From the NCBI GenBank assembly GCA_050700115.1, contig JBOHGG010000029.1:1-64000 (forward strand): a stretch of 64,000 nucleotides of DNA. Direction: 5' to 3'. The notes beneath the pieces are model-generated. The model was not told where the DNA came from. It searched no databases and was given only the letters and a program-made list of their open reading frames with translations. Numbering within the stretch: the first letter of the stretch is position 1; each line of letters opens with the position of its first letter. Shown in pieces: positions 53,380-61,837 of this stretch. This DNA comes from GCA-003244245 sp050700115. Its GTDB lineage: Bacteria; Actinomycetota; Actinomycetes; Mycobacteriales; Pseudonocardiaceae. Both the position numbers and the translations under genes were made by a program.

Positions 53380-54693
53380 ATGCGTGTAGACACATACAAG
53401 GTCGTTCACTGGATGAACGTCCGGAAGATCACTGCCGAGCAGATGGCGGAGGCCACTGGAAGCGAACTCGACCGATTGCTCGCCGCGGGAACCGCGGGCG
53501 ACTGGCCTGACGGGGCGGCGGCGGCTGTAGCGCGAGTTCTGCGGATTGAGCCGGAACAAATCACCGCCAGCAGGCGCCGCGATCTCACCGTGCTCACCCG
53601 CAGCGCGGTCGAACTGCGCGATACGCGGCGCCCTATCCAGCGCGACGGCATCCACTTTTACAACTATTACACGATGGCGGCGCCGCCCGGTGCGGTCGCT
53701 CCAGTCATCCTCGACATCCTGTGCCCGGCCGACCGGATCCCCGCCCTCAACAACGGCCACCTCGAACCCGCAATCACGGTCAACCTGGGGCCGGGCGACA
53801 TCCACGGCCGCTGGGGTACGGAGCTGACCGACGCGACGTGGCAGGTCATGCGCGCCAACTCCGGACCCGACGACTGGATCGTCGGCGACTCCTACGTCGA
53901 ACCGTCGTACTGCCCGCACAGTTACTCACTGACCAGCGGCACCCCGGCGCGGATCGTGTCGTACACCGGCCAGTCCAACCTCGCGACCCTGCTCGAGGAC
54001 ATCAACGACTGGGCCACTCCGGCCGCCGACGCGCTGTTCGCGCGGCTCGACGATGGACTGACCCCATCCGTGCTGGCTGAGTTGCTCCTGGCCAGGCGCG
54101 GACACACGGTGGAGTCGGCAGCTGCGGTGCTGGGCATACCGGGCGGTGCGGTTACCGTCGCGCTCGACGGCGGTGACCTAGCCGTGCTGCGCGATCTCGG
54201 GCGTACGTTCGGCTTCGATTACCGGCTGCTGCTGTGGCCGGAGTGGCGGCGCGACAGCGTCGGCAAGACCTACTGCGACATCGACGACTGCCGCAAAGAC
54301 GTACGCCGGTTCCAGGGATACGAGGTTGCGTCGATGGCCAGCGCGCCACACCTACCGGACCTGACCGGTCTTTTCGTCCGCATTGACGGCGACAGCGGCG
54401 CGGAGCTGCGTGAACCGGCCGAGACCCACTACCTGGTCACCCGGGGCGAGGTTGTCCTGGACTGGACCGAAGCGGATGGTACGCGGCGGCGGGCGCGTTT
54501 GGACCCCGACAGCACCGCCTGGGTCGGGCCATTCGTGGCGCACCGGTGGTCCGGCAACGGAGCGCTGGTGAAGCTGGGCTCCGGCCGGCATCTCAATTAC
54601 CTCGACCTGATCGAGCTGGCGAACACCTACGCCGCGGCAGCCACGCTGCGACGTGGCCGCCGCGATGGCCATAGCTGGGGTTACGACTCCTGA
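53380..54693 (+). CDS. phpD: 2-Hydroxyethylphosphonate dioxygenase (HEPD)
   Basis: The 437-residue non-haem iron enzyme cleaves the C-C bond of 2-hydroxyethylphosphonate to hydroxymethylphosphonate and formate. The facial triad is visible as His127 (ALNNGHLEP), Glu174 and His180 (YVEPSYCPHSY). Asn124, Arg88, Tyr96 and Lys16 match substrate residues recalled for the S. viridochromogenes enzyme (His129/Glu176/His182, two-residue offset). The Glu ligand argues for HEPD rather than methylphosphonate synthase. The two-cupin repeat arrangement and length match the family (443 aa). Confidence 0.95.
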   Translation: MRVDTYKVVHWMNVRKITAEQMAEATGSELDRLLAAGTAGDWPDGAAAAVARVLRIEPEQITASRRRDLTVLTRSAVELRDTRRPIQRDGIHFYNYYTMAAPPGAVAPVILDILCPADRIPALNNGHLEPAITVNLGPGDIHGRWGTELTDATWQVMRANSGPDDWIVGDSYVEPSYCPHSYSLTSGTPARIVSYTGQSNLATLLEDINDWATPAADALFARLDDGLTPSVLAELLLARRGHTVESAAAVLGIPGGAVTVALDGGDLAVLRDLGRTFGFDYRLLLWPEWRRDSVGKTYCDIDDCRKDVRRFQGYEVASMASAPHLPDLTGLFVRIDGDSGAELREPAETHYLVTRGEVVLDWTEADGTRRRARLDPDSTAWVGPFVAHRWSGNGALVKLGSGRHLNYLDLIELANTYAAAATLRRGRRDGHSWGYDS

Positions 54694-54770
54694 CCGATCC
54701 ACATATCGGCGCCGGCGCACCTGATCGAACCCCGGTGCCTCGTCAATCACGCCCACACAGGAGGACGGTC

Positions 54771-55781
54771 GTGCGCGTTGTATACACCGATCCAGTCTGG
54801 GCCCTCGATGCCACCGGCCGCCCTGACCTGGCGCTGGCCGATGTGGAGGCCGCGGAGTTCGACCCGGACATCATCATCGCCCTCGGGCTGTTCACGGACC
54901 GGTACCAGCTTTCCGGACCGGCGTTTCTCGACCACGTGCGCGGCACCGATGCACTGGTGATCTACCGGTGCCAGGTCACTCCGGAACTGCTTGACGCGGT
55001 TGGGCCCACCTGCCGTGTCATCGCCCGCAGCGGGGTCGGTGTCGATAATCTCAACGCCGCCCTGTTGGCCGGGGCCGGTATCCCCAGTTTCAATGTGCCG
55101 GACTACTGCGGCGACGAGGTGAGCGCCCACACCTTGGCGCTGCTGCTCGCTCTGGAACGTCGGGTCTGCATACAGGACCGCCTGGTGCGGGCCAACCGCT
55201 GGAACATCCACGCTGGCGGGGTACCGCGCCGGTTGGCCGACCGGGTCGCCGGCATCATCGGATTCGGGCGGATCGGCCGGGCCAGCGCCCGCAAACTGCA
55301 GGCCTGCTACGGGCGGGTGGTGGCGTACGACCCGTACGTGTCGGCCGACCTGATGGCCAGCCATGGCGTCGCCGCCGCAGGCAGCCTCACCGACCTCTTC
55401 GCCACCGCCGACGCGGTTGTGCTTCACGCCGCGCTCACCGAAACTACCGACCAGTTCGTCGATACGGTCGCACTTGCGCACGCTCGACCAGGCGCCGTGC
55501 TGGTCAACACCGCACGAGGCCGCCTGGTCGACACCAGTGCTGTGCTCGCCGCACTCGAAGAGGGCCGGCTCAGTGGCTTCGCCTCGGACGTGTTTGCGCC
55601 CGAGGACCCCAACGACTGCCCTGTTGCACGCCAACTGCTCAACCGCGACGACGTCGTCGTTTCCGCTCACCGAGCGTTCCTATCAGTCGAGTCCGAGCTC
55701 AGCATGCGACGGCGGGTCGCGCAGGGCGTCTCGGCGGTGCTGCGCGGTGGCACCCCACCGACCGGGGGCAGGGTCACCTGA
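54771..55781 (+). CDS. phpE: Hydroxymethylphosphonate dehydrogenase (2-hydroxyacid dehydrogenase family)
   Basis: The 336-residue NAD-dependent enzyme of the D-2-hydroxyacid dehydrogenase family would oxidise hydroxymethylphosphonate to phosphonoformaldehyde in the known pathway. It has RSGVGVDNLN, the Rossmann loop GFGRIG (164-169) with acidic Asp187, NTARGRLVD (catalytic Arg) and SAHRAF (catalytic His). AGGAGG upstream fixes GTG 54771. The order matches phpE. Confidence 0.9.
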   Translation: MRVVYTDPVWALDATGRPDLALADVEAAEFDPDIIIALGLFTDRYQLSGPAFLDHVRGTDALVIYRCQVTPELLDAVGPTCRVIARSGVGVDNLNAALLAGAGIPSFNVPDYCGDEVSAHTLALLLALERRVCIQDRLVRANRWNIHAGGVPRRLADRVAGIIGFGRIGRASARKLQACYGRVVAYDPYVSADLMASHGVAAAGSLTDLFATADAVVLHAALTETTDQFVDTVALAHARPGAVLVNTARGRLVDTSAVLAALEEGRLSGFASDVFAPEDPNDCPVARQLLNRDDVVVSAHRAFLSVESELSMRRRVAQGVSAVLRGGTPPTGGRVT

Positions 55782-55819
55782 ACGACCGGGCCACTGTAGC
55801 GACCCAGGAGAGGATCACC

Positions 55820-56785
55820 TTGACAACAACCAATTCGCACCGCCCGCTTCTGCCGGCTCCGGCGTCTGTTAGCCACGCTGCGACCAGCCCAGGCGCCCGG
55901 CTGCGAGCGCTGCTCAGCGAGCCGGCGCCGAGCCCGATCATGGGCGCCCACGACGGGCTCAGCGCACGAATCGCCGCCGAAGCCGGATTCTCCGCGCTGT
56001 GGGCGTCCGGCCTCTGCATGTCCACCACGCTGGGCGTCCGCGACAGCGACGAAGCATCCTGGACCGACCTACTGGCCCTCGTCGCCCGGGTGGTGGAGTC
56101 CGTCGATCTGCCGGTACTAGTCGACGGGGACACCGGCTACGGCAACTTCAACACCGCCCGCCGGTTCACCGCCCGCGCGGAGCGTATCGGCGCAGCGGGG
56201 GTGTGCCTGGAAGACAAGACGTTCCCGAAGATGAACTCGTTCGTCGGTGGCGGGCACCACCTGGCGCCGATGTCTGAGTTCTGTGGCAAGGTCGCTGCTT
56301 GCCGGGACGTGGTACGCAACTCCGACTTCGTGGTGGTAGCTCGGGTCGAAGCGCTCATCGCCGGGGCCGGACTGGCCGAGGCCCTGCGTCGGGCCGAGGC
56401 GTACCAGCAGGCCGGCGCTGACGCCATCTTCATCCACTCGCGTCAGTCCACCGTCGCCGAGATCGCCGCATTCGCCCATGAATGGGCAGGGCGGCTGCCG
56501 CTGGTAATTGCGCCCACCACGTACCACACAACGCCCTTGTTGGAGTATGCCCAGTTGGGTATCGCAGCGGTGATCTGGGCCAACCAGAGCATGCGCGCGG
56601 CAGTCACCGCGATGCGGCGGGCCTGCCGGTCCATCCGCACCGACGGGCCGACCTCTGTGGAGCCATGGATCGCACCGCTAGAAGAGGTATTCACGCTGAT
56701 GGGCTACCAAGACCTGACCGCTGACGAGGCGTACTACCTTCAGTACGGTGCCAACCCGGCGTTGGTCGGACGGGAAGCCCGGTGA
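55820..56785 (+). CDS. ppm: Phosphoenolpyruvate phosphomutase (PepM)
   Basis: The 321-residue enzyme rearranges phosphoenolpyruvate to phosphonopyruvate, the C-P bond-forming entry step. The diagnostic PepM signature EDKTFPKMNS is at residues 131-140, and the Mg site VDGDTGYGN is just before. The start is TTG 55820 behind CAGGAG. The stop overlaps the next start by four bases (GTGA). The C-P bond former proves this is a phosphonate locus. Confidence 0.97.
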   Translation: MTTTNSHRPLLPAPASVSHAATSPGARLRALLSEPAPSPIMGAHDGLSARIAAEAGFSALWASGLCMSTTLGVRDSDEASWTDLLALVARVVESVDLPVLVDGDTGYGNFNTARRFTARAERIGAAGVCLEDKTFPKMNSFVGGGHHLAPMSEFCGKVAACRDVVRNSDFVVVARVEALIAGAGLAEALRRAEAYQQAGADAIFIHSRQSTVAEIAAFAHEWAGRLPLVIAPTTYHTTPLLEYAQLGIAAVIWANQSMRAAVTAMRRACRSIRTDGPTSVEPWIAPLEEVFTLMGYQDLTADEAYYLQYGANPALVGREAR

Positions 56786-57927
56786 TCGGCGCCGGCACCC
56801 TGCTCGCCGCCCTCTCCCGGCGGGGCGTCGCCGAGGTGACCGGGGTGCCCTGCTCGTATCTGACCCCGCTGATTAACCGGTCGGCGTCCGACCCGACAGT
56901 GCGCTACCTACCGGCCACCCACGAGGGCGAGGCGGTGGCGCTGTCTACCGGCAGCTGGCTGGCTGGCGTGACCGCGTGCGTGATCGGGCAGAACTCCGGG
57001 CTGGGCAATATGGTCAACCCGCTGACCTCGCTGAACTACCCGGGCCGGATCCCGATACCCCTGGTTGTCACATGGCGTGGAGAGCCGGGCCGGCCGGACG
57101 AGCCTCAGCACGAGCTTCTCGGCGCGATCATGCCCGCGTTGTTGGAGCTGATGCGGATCGGACAGGCCGTTCTCCCGGCCGACCCGGCCCACCTAGACCG
57201 CGTGCTCGACGAGGGCTGGACAGCGATGGCACACGGCCAACTGCCGTACGCTTTCATCCTACGCCAGGGTGTCGTGGCTGCGGAGTCGCTGGCCGAGCCG
57301 CCGCCCGCCGCCCGCACCGTCCCACACATCGTCCGGTACGACCCGCCCGAGGCACCGCCAGCGCGGATCGCCGCGCTGGAGACCCTGCTCGGTGTCCTGC
57401 CCGACGAAGCGGCGGTGGTGTCCACCACCGGAAAGACCAGCCGGGAACTGTTCACCCTGGCCGACCGGCCGCAGCACTTCTACCTGGTCGGCGCGATGGG
57501 TTCGGCCAGCGCGGTTGGGCTGGGTGTGGCCCGGCACACCGGCCGGCCAGTCGTGGTGGTCGACGGCGACGGCGCAGCGCTGATGCGGTTGGGCACCCTG
57601 GTCACCGTCGGCGCCCACCCGGCACCGAACCTGCTCCACGTCGTGCTGGACAACGGTGTGCACGACTCCACAGGCGGACAGCGCACCCTGGCTGCCCAGG
57701 TCGACTTCCCGGCGCTTGCCGCGGCCTGCGGATACTCTCAGGTGCACGACTGCGGTGGTCTGGCCAGCTTCGGTGACGCGCTCAAGGCTGCGCAGAGCAG
57801 CCCCGGCCCAGCATTCGTGTACCTGCGAATCAGTCCCGGATCGCTGACCGGGCTGGGGCGCCCCGACGTACAGCCGGTAGAGGTGGCGCGCCGGTTCCGG
57901 GCTTTCGTGACAGGCGCCGATTCGTGA
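56782..57927 (+). CDS. ppd: Phosphonopyruvate decarboxylase
   Basis: The 381-residue thiamine-diphosphate enzyme pulls the PepM equilibrium by forming phosphonoacetaldehyde. It has ATHEGEAVALSTG (activating Glu), GQNSGLGNMVNPLTSL and the cofactor motif VVDGDGAALMRLGTL through LDNGVHDSTGGQ, typical of Ppd. It is coupled to ppm by GTGA and to phpF by a second GTGA. Confidence 0.96.
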   Translation: MIGAGTLLAALSRRGVAEVTGVPCSYLTPLINRSASDPTVRYLPATHEGEAVALSTGSWLAGVTACVIGQNSGLGNMVNPLTSLNYPGRIPIPLVVTWRGEPGRPDEPQHELLGAIMPALLELMRIGQAVLPADPAHLDRVLDEGWTAMAHGQLPYAFILRQGVVAAESLAEPPPAARTVPHIVRYDPPEAPPARIAALETLLGVLPDEAAVVSTTGKTSRELFTLADRPQHFYLVGAMGSASAVGLGVARHTGRPVVVVDGDGAALMRLGTLVTVGAHPAPNLLHVVLDNGVHDSTGGQRTLAAQVDFPALAAACGYSQVHDCGGLASFGDALKAAQSSPGPAFVYLRISPGSLTGLGRPDVQPVEVARRFRAFVTGADS

Positions 57928-58472
57928 CCGCGATTGGCGTCGTCCACGGGCGGTTCCAGCCGCTGCACCTGGGACACCTGGAGTACCTGCTGGCCGGGGC
58001 CGCACGCTGCGACACCCTCGTGGTGGGCATCACCAACCCCGATCCGAGCCAGATCGCGTACGAGGCCAGCGATCCCGAACGCAGCGAGATTGCCGCCAAC
58101 CCGTGCACCTACTACGAGCGGTACCTCATGGCCGAAGGCGCACTGGTCGAGGCCGGCATCGCCCGCGATCGGCTGCGTATCGTGCCGTTTCCGCACTGCT
58201 TTCCGGACCGGCTGCGCTACTACGCGCCGATCGACGCCACTTACTTCCTCACTGTCTACGACGACTGGGGCGAGTCCAAACTGGACCGCTTCAGCCGGCT
58301 CGGCCTGGCGACCGAGGTGATGTGGCGGCGTACCGACAAGCCGATCAGCGGCGGGCGGGTCCGGCGAGACATCGCCGCTGGCCGGCCGTGGCAGGACCTG
58401 GTGCCACCGGCAGTGATCCACGTGATCAGGGAGTACCACATCGATGAACGCATCAGACAAACCAGCTCCTGA
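57924..58472 (+). CDS. phpF: CMP-phosphonoformate synthase (nucleotidyltransferase)
   Basis: The 182-residue adenylyl/cytidylyltransferase of the NMNAT-like fold would activate phosphonoformate with CTP in the phosphinothricin pathway. The HxGH signature is HLGH (15-18) after VVHGRFQPL, and the late SGGRVRRDIA loop stands for the ISSTxxR motif. It overlaps ppd (4 bp) and phpG (29 bp). Confidence 0.9.
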   Translation: MTAIGVVHGRFQPLHLGHLEYLLAGAARCDTLVVGITNPDPSQIAYEASDPERSEIAANPCTYYERYLMAEGALVEAGIARDRLRIVPFPHCFPDRLRYYAPIDATYFLTVYDDWGESKLDRFSRLGLATEVMWRRTDKPISGGRVRRDIAAGRPWQDLVPPAVIHVIREYHIDERIRQTSS

Positions 58473-59739
58473 CGGCCGCGTGTTCGTGCTGGCCCTGTGC
58501 GGGGGAGCGGACTGGCCGATTCCGGCGCTGGGTGGGCGTACCCCGTTCGAGGCGGCTCCCACTCCGCGCTTGGACCAGCTGGCGGCCCAGGGATGTACAG
58601 GCCTCCTGGAGGTCATCGCCTCGGGAATCCCACCAGAGTCCGATTCCGGGGCGATGGCACTGCTCGGCTACGACCCGGTCGTCTACTACACCGGCCGCGG
58701 CCCCCTCGAAGGCTTCGGCAACCGGTACTGGGACCCTCGCGGCCACTCGGTGGCGTTTCGGATTAACTTCGCCAGTCGCAATCCCGACACCGGGCAGCTT
58801 GACCGGCGCACCTCCCGCGACCTGACCGACGACGAGCTCCGCCGGCTCGTCGCCGAGATCCTCGACCAGATTGACCTCGACCCGGAGGTCACCGTGCACC
58901 TCACCGGCTGGGGCCGGCATCGGGGCATCCTGGCCTTCAGCAGCCGGCGGTGGCCACTGTCGGGCGAGGTCTCCAACACCGACCCCGGATTCGTCAAGGT
59001 CGGCCCATTCGGCCTGCCGGTACGCAACCACCCCGACCGGCCGCTGGCCTGCCGGCCGCTCGACGAGAGCGAGGCAGCCACCCGGGTCGTCACGCTGGTC
59101 AACGAGTTCGTCGAGCAGAGCGCACGGGTACTGGCCAGCAGCGAGGTCAACGCGCGCCGGGTGGCGGCCGGCCGCAAGCCGGCGAACCTGCTGCTGGTCC
59201 GCGACGGCGGGCACCTGCTGCCGGACTTGCCACCGGCCACCGCCCGGATCTCCATGTACGGCCAGGTACCGGCCGAACGCGGACTGGCCCGGCTGATCGG
59301 GGCGTGCTTCACCGTTGCCAAGGTGGCGCCCGGCCAGTCCGAGCCGGACTTTTACGCCAGGCTCGTGCCGCAATTGGTCGCCGACCCCGCCGACGTGGTG
59401 TTTGTGCACGTGAAGGGACCCGACGAACCCGGGCACGACGGTCAGCCCGAGGCGAAGGCACGGGCGATCGCCGAGATCGACACCCACCTGGTCGCGCCGC
59501 TGCACGATGCGCTCAGTCCGGCCGACGCCCTCGTCGTCACCTGCGACCACGCGACTCCGTGCGAGCTGGGTATCCACTCCGCAGACCGGGTACCAGCTGC
59601 GGTGATAGGGCCGGGGGTGCCGGTGGACGGCGTACGAGAGTTCAGCGAGGCGGCCGTGGCCGGTGGCGGGTTGCCGACCGGTCGCGCCTGCGAACTGCTG
59701 CCATGGCTGGCGAGGGTCCGAGAAGAGGCGCGGTGCTGA
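58444..59739 (+). CDS. phpG: Cofactor-independent phosphoglycerate mutase homologue (ApgM type)
   Basis: The 431-residue member of the archaeal-type (ApgM) mutase/alkaline phosphatase superfamily is expected to supply 2-phosphoglycerate for the PhpH reaction. It has GADWPIPALGGRTPFEAAPT, ESDSGAMALLGYDP (catalytic Ser), VFVHVKGPDEPGHDG and TCDHATPCELGIHSADRVP with the metal Asp/His set. It starts inside phpF and overlaps phpH by seven bases. Confidence 0.88.
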   Translation: MNASDKPAPDGRVFVLALCGGADWPIPALGGRTPFEAAPTPRLDQLAAQGCTGLLEVIASGIPPESDSGAMALLGYDPVVYYTGRGPLEGFGNRYWDPRGHSVAFRINFASRNPDTGQLDRRTSRDLTDDELRRLVAEILDQIDLDPEVTVHLTGWGRHRGILAFSSRRWPLSGEVSNTDPGFVKVGPFGLPVRNHPDRPLACRPLDESEAATRVVTLVNEFVEQSARVLASSEVNARRVAAGRKPANLLLVRDGGHLLPDLPPATARISMYGQVPAERGLARLIGACFTVAKVAPGQSEPDFYARLVPQLVADPADVVFVHVKGPDEPGHDGQPEAKARAIAEIDTHLVAPLHDALSPADALVVTCDHATPCELGIHSADRVPAAVIGPGVPVDGVREFSEAAVAGGGLPTGRACELLPWLARVREEARC

Positions 59740-60977
59740 TAACCGACATACGGCTGCGGGGGGTGCTCGACTCGCGGGCCCACCCGACGATCGAGGTCGA
59801 TCTGCGGCTGACCGATGTCACCGGACGGGGTTCGTGCCCGGTGGCGATCGCACCGGGGCGGCTGGAGCGCCGACGGGGACTGCATACCGGGGGGCTGGGT
59901 GACCTCACCGGCGGATCTGCTGGGCGGTTGCTGCGTGACGCGTTGGTCGGCTGGTCGCCGGCCAACGCGGGTGAGCTCGACGCGCGGCTGACTGAATTGG
60001 ACGACAGGCATGCGCTTGGCGGGGACGTCACTCTGGCGGTGTCGCTGGCGTACGCCCGCAGCGCTGCCACGCGCGCGAGCCAGCCCCTGCACGCTTGGCT
60101 CGCGATCCAGGCCGGCGCTCGCCCAGCTATGCCGCGTCTGTTGGTAAACGCCTTCTCCGGTGGAATCCACCGCACCGGTCCAGCCGCCTCCTTCCAGCAG
60201 GTGATGCTCATCCCGCGTGTGGGTGACCTGCTCAGTGACGTGCGGGCGGCGCTGGGCGTCTTCACGGTGCTCGAACAGTGGGTGACCGAAGAGTACGGCA
60301 CGCCGGTGCTCTCCGCGTCCAGCGGGTTCCTGCTGCCAGACCGAGACACGGCCTGGCAACTCGACGTGTTGGGCCAGGCTGCCGAAGCCGCCGGCTACGC
60401 AGATCAGGTCACCGCCGGCGTGGACGTCGCCGCGGAGCATCTGGTCGGCGGCCCCGGCCGATATCGCTTCGAGGGCCGAGAGCATCCTGCCGCAGCCTTC
60501 GCGTCTCTGCTTATCGACCTGGCCAAGGCGTACGGCATCGAGTACATCGAAGATCCGTTCGACCCCGCCGACACCACTGCCTGGAAAGCGTTCCTGCCGG
60601 CGGCCCGCCAAGCCGGGGTGACCGTCGTCGGCGACGACCTGTTCGCCTCCGATACCGCTCGGGTTCGGGCTGGGCTGGCCGACGCGGTGCTGCTCAAGCC
60701 CAGTCAGGCTGGCACCGTCACTGCGACGCTGGACGCCGCCCGTGCTGCCCGGACCGCCGGGCTGACGCTGGTGGTATCGCACCGGTCCGGGGAGACCGAG
60801 GACACCGCCATGTGCGACCTGGCGGTCGCGCTGGGCGCCGAACTGATCAAGGTTGGCGGCCCGCGACGCGGCGACCGCCTGGCCAAGTACAACCAGCTGC
60901 TCCGCCTCGCCGAGATGGAGCTCCCGACCAGCGAAGGGGAACTGGCATGTCGCGTGCCAAGCAGTTCAAGGAATTGA
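59733..60977 (+). CDS. phpH: Carboxyphosphonoenolpyruvate synthase (enolase homologue)
   Basis: The 414-residue enolase-superfamily protein has LDSRAHPTIEVDLRL at the N-terminus, IEDPFDPADTTAW and GDDLFASD (metal Glu/Asp), and SHRSGETED, the enolase hallmark. The usual KVNQIG is LKPSQAG, and the N-terminal substrate loop differs (no SGASTG). In phosphinothricin synthesis the homologue joins the phosphonoformyl group to the 2-phosphoglycerate/PEP unit instead of making PEP, so these changes fit. GTG 59733 follows AGAAGAGG. Confidence 0.88.
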   Translation: MLITDIRLRGVLDSRAHPTIEVDLRLTDVTGRGSCPVAIAPGRLERRRGLHTGGLGDLTGGSAGRLLRDALVGWSPANAGELDARLTELDDRHALGGDVTLAVSLAYARSAATRASQPLHAWLAIQAGARPAMPRLLVNAFSGGIHRTGPAASFQQVMLIPRVGDLLSDVRAALGVFTVLEQWVTEEYGTPVLSASSGFLLPDRDTAWQLDVLGQAAEAAGYADQVTAGVDVAAEHLVGGPGRYRFEGREHPAAAFASLLIDLAKAYGIEYIEDPFDPADTTAWKAFLPAARQAGVTVVGDDLFASDTARVRAGLADAVLLKPSQAGTVTATLDAARAARTAGLTLVVSHRSGETEDTAMCDLAVALGAELIKVGGPRRGDRLAKYNQLLRLAEMELPTSEGELACRVPSSSRN

Positions 60978-61837
60978 TGCTCGCGCCCGAAATTCTCGTG
61001 GTGCCCAGCGCTTACGACGCGTTGAGCGCGAAGGTGATCGAGCAGGCCGGATTCCTGGTGGTGCACATGACCGGGTCAGGTACCTCGGCGAGCATGCTGG
61101 GCCTGCCGGACCTGGGGTTCACCACGATCACCGAGATGGCGTGGAATGCCAAGAACATCACCCTCGCGGTGGATCTGCCGGTAATCATGGACATCGACGC
61201 CGGGTATGGCAACGCGATGAACACCTGGCGCTGCGTCCGCGAGTTCGAGCGAGCTGGCATCGTCGGTGGGCACCTGGAGGACCAGGTCGTGCCGAAGCGC
61301 TGCGGTCACCTGGAGGGCAAGCGGCTGATTTCGACCGCCGAGATGGTCGGCAAGATCGAGGCGGCGGTCGAGGCGCGGGTCGATCCGGACTGGACCATCA
61401 TCGCCCGCACTGATGCCCGCGAAAAGTTGGGTCTGGATGAGGCGATCCGGCGCTCGAAGGAGTACATCTCGGCCGGGGCGGACTGCATCTTCCTGGAGGC
61501 GATGCTGTCGGCCGACGAGATGAAGCGGGTCCGCGCTGAGCTCGATGTGCCGCTGCTCGCCAACATGGTCGAGGGCGGCAAGACACCGTGGCTGACCGCC
61601 AAGGAGCTTGAGGCGATCGGGTACAACCTGGTGATCTATCCGCTATCGGGCTGGTTCGCCGCCACGTCGATCCTGCGCAAGGTGTTCGCCGAGCTACGTG
61701 ACGAGGGCACTACCCAGAAGTTCTGGGAGCGCTACGACCTTCAGATGACCTTCGATGAGCTGTTCGAGGTGTTCGGGTACTCGAAGATCTCTGAGCTGGA
61801 GGCCAGGTTCGTGGTCAAGGACGACGATGTTTCTTGA
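60947..61837 (+). CDS. phpI: Carboxyphosphonoenolpyruvate mutase
   Basis: The 296-residue PepM/isocitrate-lyase superfamily enzyme has IMDIDAGYGNA (Mg site) and LEDQVVPKRCGHLEGK, where KRCGH (117-121) is the lyase-type motif instead of the PepM EDKxFPKxNS. This agrees with CPEP mutase, which forms the second C-P bond to give phosphinopyruvate. ATG 60947 lies 31 bp inside phpH with GAAGGGG upstream. Confidence 0.9.
   Translation: MSRAKQFKELMLAPEILVVPSAYDALSAKVIEQAGFLVVHMTGSGTSASMLGLPDLGFTTITEMAWNAKNITLAVDLPVIMDIDAGYGNAMNTWRCVREFERAGIVGGHLEDQVVPKRCGHLEGKRLISTAEMVGKIEAAVEARVDPDWTIIARTDAREKLGLDEAIRRSKEYISAGADCIFLEAMLSADEMKRVRAELDVPLLANMVEGGKTPWLTAKELEAIGYNLVIYPLSGWFAATSILRKVFAELRDEGTTQKFWERYDLQMTFDELFEVFGYSKISELEARFVVKDDDVS

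Noticed and set aside
53380..54693. Methylphosphonate synthase instead of HEPD
   Set aside because: Glu174 is present as an iron ligand, and the neighbours are those of phosphinothricin biosynthesis, not of methylphosphonate esters.
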